Part shown: positions 5,550-8,572 of the stretch, one piece after another
How positions within the stretch are numbered: position 1 is the stretch's first letter
Layout of the letters: each line of letters opens with the position of its first letter
DNA from: Candidatus Competibacteraceae bacterium
GTDB lineage: Bacteria > Pseudomonadota > Gammaproteobacteria > Competibacterales > Competibacteraceae
Reading direction: 5' to 3'
DNA: 8,572 bases
Assembly: GCA_003527885.1 (NCBI GenBank)
Contig: DPWB01000072.1
Coordinates: 1 to 8,572, forward strand
Notes under the pieces: generated by a model
What the model was told of the DNA's origin: nothing
What the model saw: the letters and a program-made list of their open reading frames with translations, nothing else
Databases searched by the model: none
Translations under genes and position numbers: made by a program

Positions 5550-7976
5550 ATGGCTAGTTTTTTTAATCGTTCTATTTTTCAAAATGATAGCGGCTTTTTG
5601 CGGGCTATTCAAAGACGCTTGCCGCTCCGGCGTTGCCCGGTGGTCGCTCTCGGTTTGACGCTGCTGGGGTCGGGGCTGTCGGCGGTGGCCGCCGGGCCTG
5701 GGCCGCAAGCAGTCGCGCCGGAGGCCGCCGTCGAGCTGTTCGCCCCAGCGCCGGCGACCGGTCCCCAAGCGATGCGCGCCGGCCATGCGCGGATCGGGCG
5801 CGAACCGGTCCGGCTCAACCGGGCCATCGCCGACCTGCCGTTGCGGGCCAAGGCGCGTTTTTCGCTGCCGTTTGGCGTCAGTTATGAGCTGGTTTACGAC
5901 GGCCGCCAGGATCACCCCAGCGGCAACGTCACTTGGTCGGGTTATCTCAGGGAATACGGCGACGATTACCGCGCCGTCATCACCTTCGGCGAGGAAGGCG
6001 CGTCGGGTCGCATCCTGACCCCGGACGGCGAGTTTTTGATCGAGTCCGACGCCGGTGGGGAGTGGTTGGTCGACCCGCAAGCGGCGGGTTTGAAGCCGCT
6101 GGAACCGGGTGATGACGCCGTCGTCCCGTTGCCGGAAGGCCTTCAAATGCCCCTGCTCGACAGCAAGCGCGGAGCCGGCGCCGTCGACCGGGGGCACGAC
6201 GCTCGGGCCGTGCCGATGGCCGCCGACACCACATCGGCCACCATCGACGTGATGATTTTGTACACGCCGGGTCTGGCCAGCCGGCTGGGCAGCGGCCTGT
6301 CGGCCCGGCTGGACCAGTTGGTGGCCCTGTCCAACCAGGCCTATCGCGACAGCGGCATCTACATCAACCTGCGTCTGGTCCGCAGCCAGCAGGTCAATTA
6401 CAGCGACACTACGACCAACGACGCCGCGCTCGATGCGCTGACCGGCGGCAGCGATCCGGCGCTGGCGGGGGTCGCTGGCTTGCGCGATACCTACGGCGCG
6501 GATTTGGTCTCGCTGGTCCGCCCGTTCAACCACAGCACATCCGGCAGTTGCGGGGTGGCCTGGATCGGCGGCTACGGCGGACAACCGATTTCGGCTTATG
6601 CCAACTACGGCTATTCGGTCATCGGCGACGGCCGGGATGTCAACGGCTCCGGTTATTACTGTCTGGATTTGAGCTTCGTCCACGAACTCGGCCACAACAT
6701 GGGCAGCCTGCACGACCGCGCCAACTCCGGCGGCGGGATCGGCGCCTACCCCTATTCTTACGGCTACGGCGTCAGCGGCACCTTCGGCACGGTGATGAGC
6801 TACCTCAGTCCCCGGATCGGCAAGTTCTCGAACCCGGCCATCACCTGCGCGGGCGGCATCGCCTGCGGGGTGAGCGAGACGGCGGCCAACTCGGCCAACA
6901 ATGCCCTGTCGTTAAACAACACCCGCATGGCGGTGGCGGGGTTTCGCAGCGCCCCGCCGCCCGCGCCTTCGACCGCTTATGCGTTGACGGTGACCAAATC
7001 CGGCAGCGGCACGGTAACGAGCAGCCCGACCGGCATCAACTGCGGGACCGACTGTGGCGAGACCTACGCCGGCGGGACCAGCGTGACCTTGAAGGCCGTC
7101 CCGGCCAGCGGCTCCACTTTCTCGGGCTGGAGCGGAGCCTGTTCCGGTACGGGTAGTTGCCAAATCGCCATGAGCGCCGCCAAAAGCGTTACCGCGACCT
7201 TCACCGCGGCTAGCACCCCCGCCCAAACCCTGATCACCCAGTACTACCAATCGATTCTCAACCGTGCGCCGGACGCGGGGGGCTTGGCGTACTGGCAAGC
7301 CGAAATCGTCCGGTTGGAAGGGCTGGGGGTCGATGTCAGTGAAGCTTTCCGGGTCATGGCCGGCCAGTTCTTCACCAGCACCGAATATTTGGCCAAGAGC
7401 GCCAGCAACAGCCAGTACGTGACCGACATCTACCGGACTTTCTTCAACCGCGCGCCCGACAGCAGCGGGTTGAGCTACTGGACCAACCAGTTGGCGGCCG
7501 GCCTACCGCGCAGCGTGGTTTTGTTCTCGTTCGTGTTTTCGCCCGAGTTTGCCACTTACATGCAAGGGTTGTACGGCGCCGCGAACGCCCGCGCCGAAAT
7601 CAATGCGGTGGTGGATTTTTATCGGGGTTTCTTCAACCGGCTGCCCGACAGCGCCGGCTTTAGCTACTGGTCGAACCGTTTCCAGGCGGCGCAATGCCAA
7701 AGTGCGGCAGCGGTGAGCGCGGAAGCGGAGTCGATCTCCCGGCAGTTCGCCGCGAGCGCTGAATATAGCGGCCGAAACCGGAGCAGTAGCGACTACGTGG
7801 CGGACTTGTATTACGGCTTCCTGCGCCGAGGCGGCGATTTGGCTGGCTTCAATTATTGGGTCAGCCAACTGAACACCAAGGCTCAAACGTGGGATCAGGT
7901 ACGACGCAGCTTCCTGCAATCTCCAGAGTTTCAGAGCCGGGTTCGGCAAATTATCAATCAAGGATGTTTGAATTGA
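5550..7976 (+). CDS. Secreted M12B-like zinc metalloprotease with InlB-like and DUF4214-like repeats
   Basis: The protein has 808 residues. It begins with a long Arg-rich leader and a hydrophobic segment (residues 31-48, VVALGLTLLG...SAVAA), a Sec signal with cleavage near residue 48. Residues about 50-230 look like a propeptide. The catalytic domain (about 240-470) starts TSATIDVMILYTPG and carries HELGHNMGSLHD (residues 378-389), the HExxHxxGxxHD zinc site of metzincins, with a VMSY Met-turn at Met416; this fits reprolysin-like M12B or related peptidyl-Asp proteases. Residues 477-551 form one InlB-like/bacterial repeat (SGSGTVTSSPTGINCG..., FSGWSG). The rest has four DUF4214-like repeats (about 565, 628, 691, 753), each with a Y-x3-[FI][FL]-x-R-x-x-D-x2-G-x2-YW core. 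The start at 5550 follows an AAGG site; an upstream TTG in frame falls inside the riboswitch. It is expected to cut extracellular or matrix proteins; the substrate is unknown. Confidence 0.9.
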   Translation: MASFFNRSIFQNDSGFLRAIQRRLPLRRCPVVALGLTLLGSGLSAVAAGPGPQAVAPEAAVELFAPAPATGPQAMRAGHARIGREPVRLNRAIADLPLRAKARFSLPFGVSYELVYDGRQDHPSGNVTWSGYLREYGDDYRAVITFGEEGASGRILTPDGEFLIESDAGGEWLVDPQAAGLKPLEPGDDAVVPLPEGLQMPLLDSKRGAGAVDRGHDARAVPMAADTTSATIDVMILYTPGLASRLGSGLSARLDQLVALSNQAYRDSGIYINLRLVRSQQVNYSDTTTNDAALDALTGGSDPALAGVAGLRDTYGADLVSLVRPFNHSTSGSCGVAWIGGYGGQPISAYANYGYSVIGDGRDVNGSGYYCLDLSFVHELGHNMGSLHDRANSGGGIGAYPYSYGYGVSGTFGTVMSYLSPRIGKFSNPAITCAGGIACGVSETAANSANNALSLNNTRMAVAGFRSAPPPAPSTAYALTVTKSGSGTVTSSPTGINCGTDCGETYAGGTSVTLKAVPASGSTFSGWSGACSGTGSCQIAMSAAKSVTATFTAASTPAQTLITQYYQSILNRAPDAGGLAYWQAEIVRLEGLGVDVSEAFRVMAGQFFTSTEYLAKSASNSQYVTDIYRTFFNRAPDSSGLSYWTNQLAAGLPRSVVLFSFVFSPEFATYMQGLYGAANARAEINAVVDFYRGFFNRLPDSAGFSYWSNRFQAAQCQSAAAVSAEAESISRQFAASAEYSGRNRSSSDYVADLYYGFLRRGGDLAGFNYWVSQLNTKAQTWDQVRRSFLQSPEFQSRVRQIINQGCLN
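5639..5776 (+). repeat. Direct repeat, copy 1: signal-peptide/propeptide coding block
   Basis: This block matches 8401-8538 with six base differences in 138 and no gaps. It covers the hydrophobic core of the signal peptide and the start of the propeptide. The roughly 90 bases just upstream, coding the first 29 residues, are much less alike, so similarity between the two genes is patchy. Confidence 0.9.
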
Positions 7977-8017
7977 TGGGGGTGACAGCCAGCGGCTCTG
8001 GATAATGCTTCCACGGG

Positions 8018-8062
8018 CGCCAGGACCAGAGAGCGCATAACCTTTCTGGCCCTGGCTAGCGC
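8018..8062. other. Large imperfect inverted repeat after the protease gene
   Basis: CCAGGACCAGA (8020-8030) pairs with TCTGGCCCTGG (8045-8055) with a single mismatch, and flanking GCGC on both sides could extend the stem around a small bulge. It is not followed by a U-run. It could be a 3'-end stabilising structure or part of the intergenic terminator region. I do not recognise it as a known RNA family. Confidence 0.4.
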
Positions 8063-8069
8063 GAAGTAA

Positions 8070-8103
8070 AGCGATGACCCGCCCTGAAGGCGGGTCTCTC
8101 GCT
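8070..8103. terminator. Strong hairpin between the two protease genes
   Basis: GACCCGCC (8076-8083) and GGCGGGTC (8089-8096) pair perfectly around a CTGAA loop, and AGCGA (8070-8074) with TCGCT (8099-8103) extends the stem past a small internal loop. It lies about 95 bases after the protease stop and just before the next sigma-54 element, so it probably insulates the second leader from read-through. The downstream U content is poor on the plus strand and somewhat better on the minus strand (TTTACTT). Confidence 0.6.
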
Positions 8104-8105
8104 GT

Positions 8106-8121
8106 TGGCATACCCTTCGCA
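8106..8121 (+). promoter_or_regulatory. Candidate sigma-54 (RpoN) promoter, copy 2
   Basis: TGGCATACCCTTCGCA keeps every constrained position of copy 1; only two bases in the N4 spacer differ. GG (8107-8108) and GC (8119-8120) are ten bases apart. Sequence upstream and between this element and the aptamer is diverged and six bases shorter than in copy 1, so the promoter core stands out as conserved. Predicted start is near 8131. Confidence 0.65.
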
Positions 8122-8137
8122 CGTTATTCCCCGCAAG

Positions 8138-8223
8138 ATCTGCAAAGGCATAACTACCGAAAGGTAGTGACGCAAAGTCACCGGTCTAAGGGGCCTTGCC
8201 CTATGACAGCGGAACCGCCAGAT
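8138..8223 (+). ncRNA. GEMM-I (cyclic-di-GMP-I class) riboswitch aptamer, copy 2
   Basis: This 86-base element has the same length as copy 1 and differs only at 8194 (C for T). All GEMM-I landmarks are present: P1 arms ATCTG/CAGAT, the ACTACC-GAAA-GGTAGT hairpin, GACGCAAAG, CACCGGTCTAA and AGCGGAACCGCC. It precedes the second protease gene by 88 bases, so both paralogues should respond to the same second messenger. Confidence 0.88.
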
Positions 8224-8227
8224 TCAA

Positions 8228-8256
8228 CGCCGTTCGCGGCGCGTCGGCTTTTCTCT
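8228..8256 (+). terminator. Expression-platform hairpin with U-rich tail, copy 2
   Basis: CGCCG-TTCG-CGGCG (8228-8241) followed by TCGGC and TTTTCTCT (8249-8256) is identical to the first leader, again allowing a terminator-like fold directly before the U-rich tract. Confidence 0.55.
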
Positions 8257-8280
8257 GCGTATAAGGCTTGACCTGAGACC

Positions 8281-8304
8281 GCACATTCAAAATCAAAGGT
8301 GTGC
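8281..8304 (+). promoter_or_regulatory. Stem enclosing the ribosome binding site, copy 2
   Basis: GCACA (8281-8285) pairs with TGTGC (8300-8304) around a 14-base loop containing the AAAGG Shine-Dalgarno (8295-8299). The loop is unlike copy 1 outside the ribosome site, while the arms are unchanged. Confidence 0.4.
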
Positions 8305-8311
8305 TGTCATC

Positions 8312-8572
8312 ATGGCAAATTTTCTTCATCAATCCTTGTTTCAAAAGGATAATTCCTCTTTTAGCGCCCTTCGAAGCCATTCTCCCGCGCGGCGTCGCTC
8401 GGTGGTCGCTCTCGGTTTGACGCTGCTGGGGTCGGGGCTGTCGGCGGTGGCCGCCGAGCCTGGGCCGCAAGCGGTCGAGCCGGAGGCCGCCGTCGAGTTG
8501 TTCGCCCCAGCGCGGGCGACCGGTCGCCAAGCGATGCGGGGCCCCCGCGCCGCGCGCGGGCGCGGCGCCGTC
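8312..8572 (+). CDS. Paralogous secreted metalloprotease, N-terminal part only
   Basis: An open frame of 87 codons runs off the window end. The protein starts MANFLHQSLFQKDN, has an Arg-rich stretch (SPARRRS), then the same hydrophobic signal core and SAVAA cleavage region as the complete protease, and the same propeptide start (PEAAVELFAPA). It is therefore the paralogue of the upstream gene with the same leader. No catalytic region is visible, so protease activity is inferred only from similarity. The first 29 residues differ clearly from the paralogue although the next 46 codons are nearly identical. The final 34 bases are almost pure G and C and may be unreliable, so the last 11 residues should not be trusted. 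Confidence 0.8.
   Translation, partial: MANFLHQSLFQKDNSSFSALRSHSPARRRSVVALGLTLLGSGLSAVAAEPGPQAVEPEAAVELFAPARATGRQAMRGPRAARGRGAV
8401..8538 (+). repeat. Direct repeat, copy 2: signal-peptide/propeptide coding block
   Basis: Partner of 5639-5776, with six differences and no gaps. Identity stops abruptly at 8538 where the GC-only end of the window starts. Confidence 0.9.

Noticed and set aside
5532..6713. A 393-codon open frame on the minus strand opposite the protease gene
   Set aside because: It is the antisense shadow of a GC-rich gene: no ribosome site, low-complexity Arg/Gln/Ala composition and no recognisable domain, while the plus strand has a clear zinc protease.
8074..8271. 65-codon plus-strand frame across the second leader
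   Set aside because: It covers a hairpin, the sigma-54 element, the aptamer and the expression platform; its apparent similarity to the first leader's frame only reflects the conserved RNA.
5375..8572. Duplicated protease cassette as a mobile element
   Set aside because: No transposase, terminal inverted repeats or target-site duplication flank either copy; the repeats look like paralogous genes with conserved leaders.

Overview
The window reads as a GC-rich proteobacterial chromosome, most likely from a gammaproteobacterium. The OxyR copy keeps the redox-cysteine neighbourhood of the enterobacterial protein (GHCLRDQ). Other pointers are Shine-Dalgarno-type gene starts, a c-type cytochrome operon, sigma-54-type promoters and GEMM riboswitches. 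Genus cannot be decided from the sequence; an environmental respiratory or methylotroph-like lineage is only a guess. The last 34 bases look abnormal, so the window probably ends at a contig edge.

Left part (1-2025): the 3' part of a PLP-dependent trans-sulfuration enzyme (cystathionine gamma-synthase/lyase family) runs rightward and converges on a leftward oxyR-type regulator.

Centre (2026-4800): a divergent control region separates oxyR from a rightward three-gene operon. It holds four ATCG/CGAT-like elements on an exact 11-base period, ending right at a candidate -35 hexamer. The operon encodes an exported di-heme cytochrome c peroxidase, a Tat-exported calcineurin-like metallophosphoesterase (4-base ATGA overlap) and a small exported mono-heme cytochrome c (its Shine-Dalgarno overlaps the preceding stop). 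Layout and operator suggest a peroxide-induced periplasmic module. A strong hairpin follows, then a leftward YjbQ/UPF0047 gene.

Right part (5259-8572): the most striking section. Two rightward paralogous genes for secreted zinc metalloproteases (the second cut by the window end) each carry the same leader: a sigma-54-type -24/-12 promoter, an 86-base GEMM-I (cyclic-di-GMP-I) aptamer differing at one base between copies, an identical terminator-like hairpin with a U-rich tail, and a short stem around the ribosome binding site. The complete protease has an HExxHxxGxxHD zinc site, one InlB-like repeat and four roughly 63-residue DUF4214-like repeats. Taken together, extracellular proteolysis appears to be controlled both by a sigma-54 activator and by intracellular cyclic dinucleotide, through duplicated regulatory cassettes.
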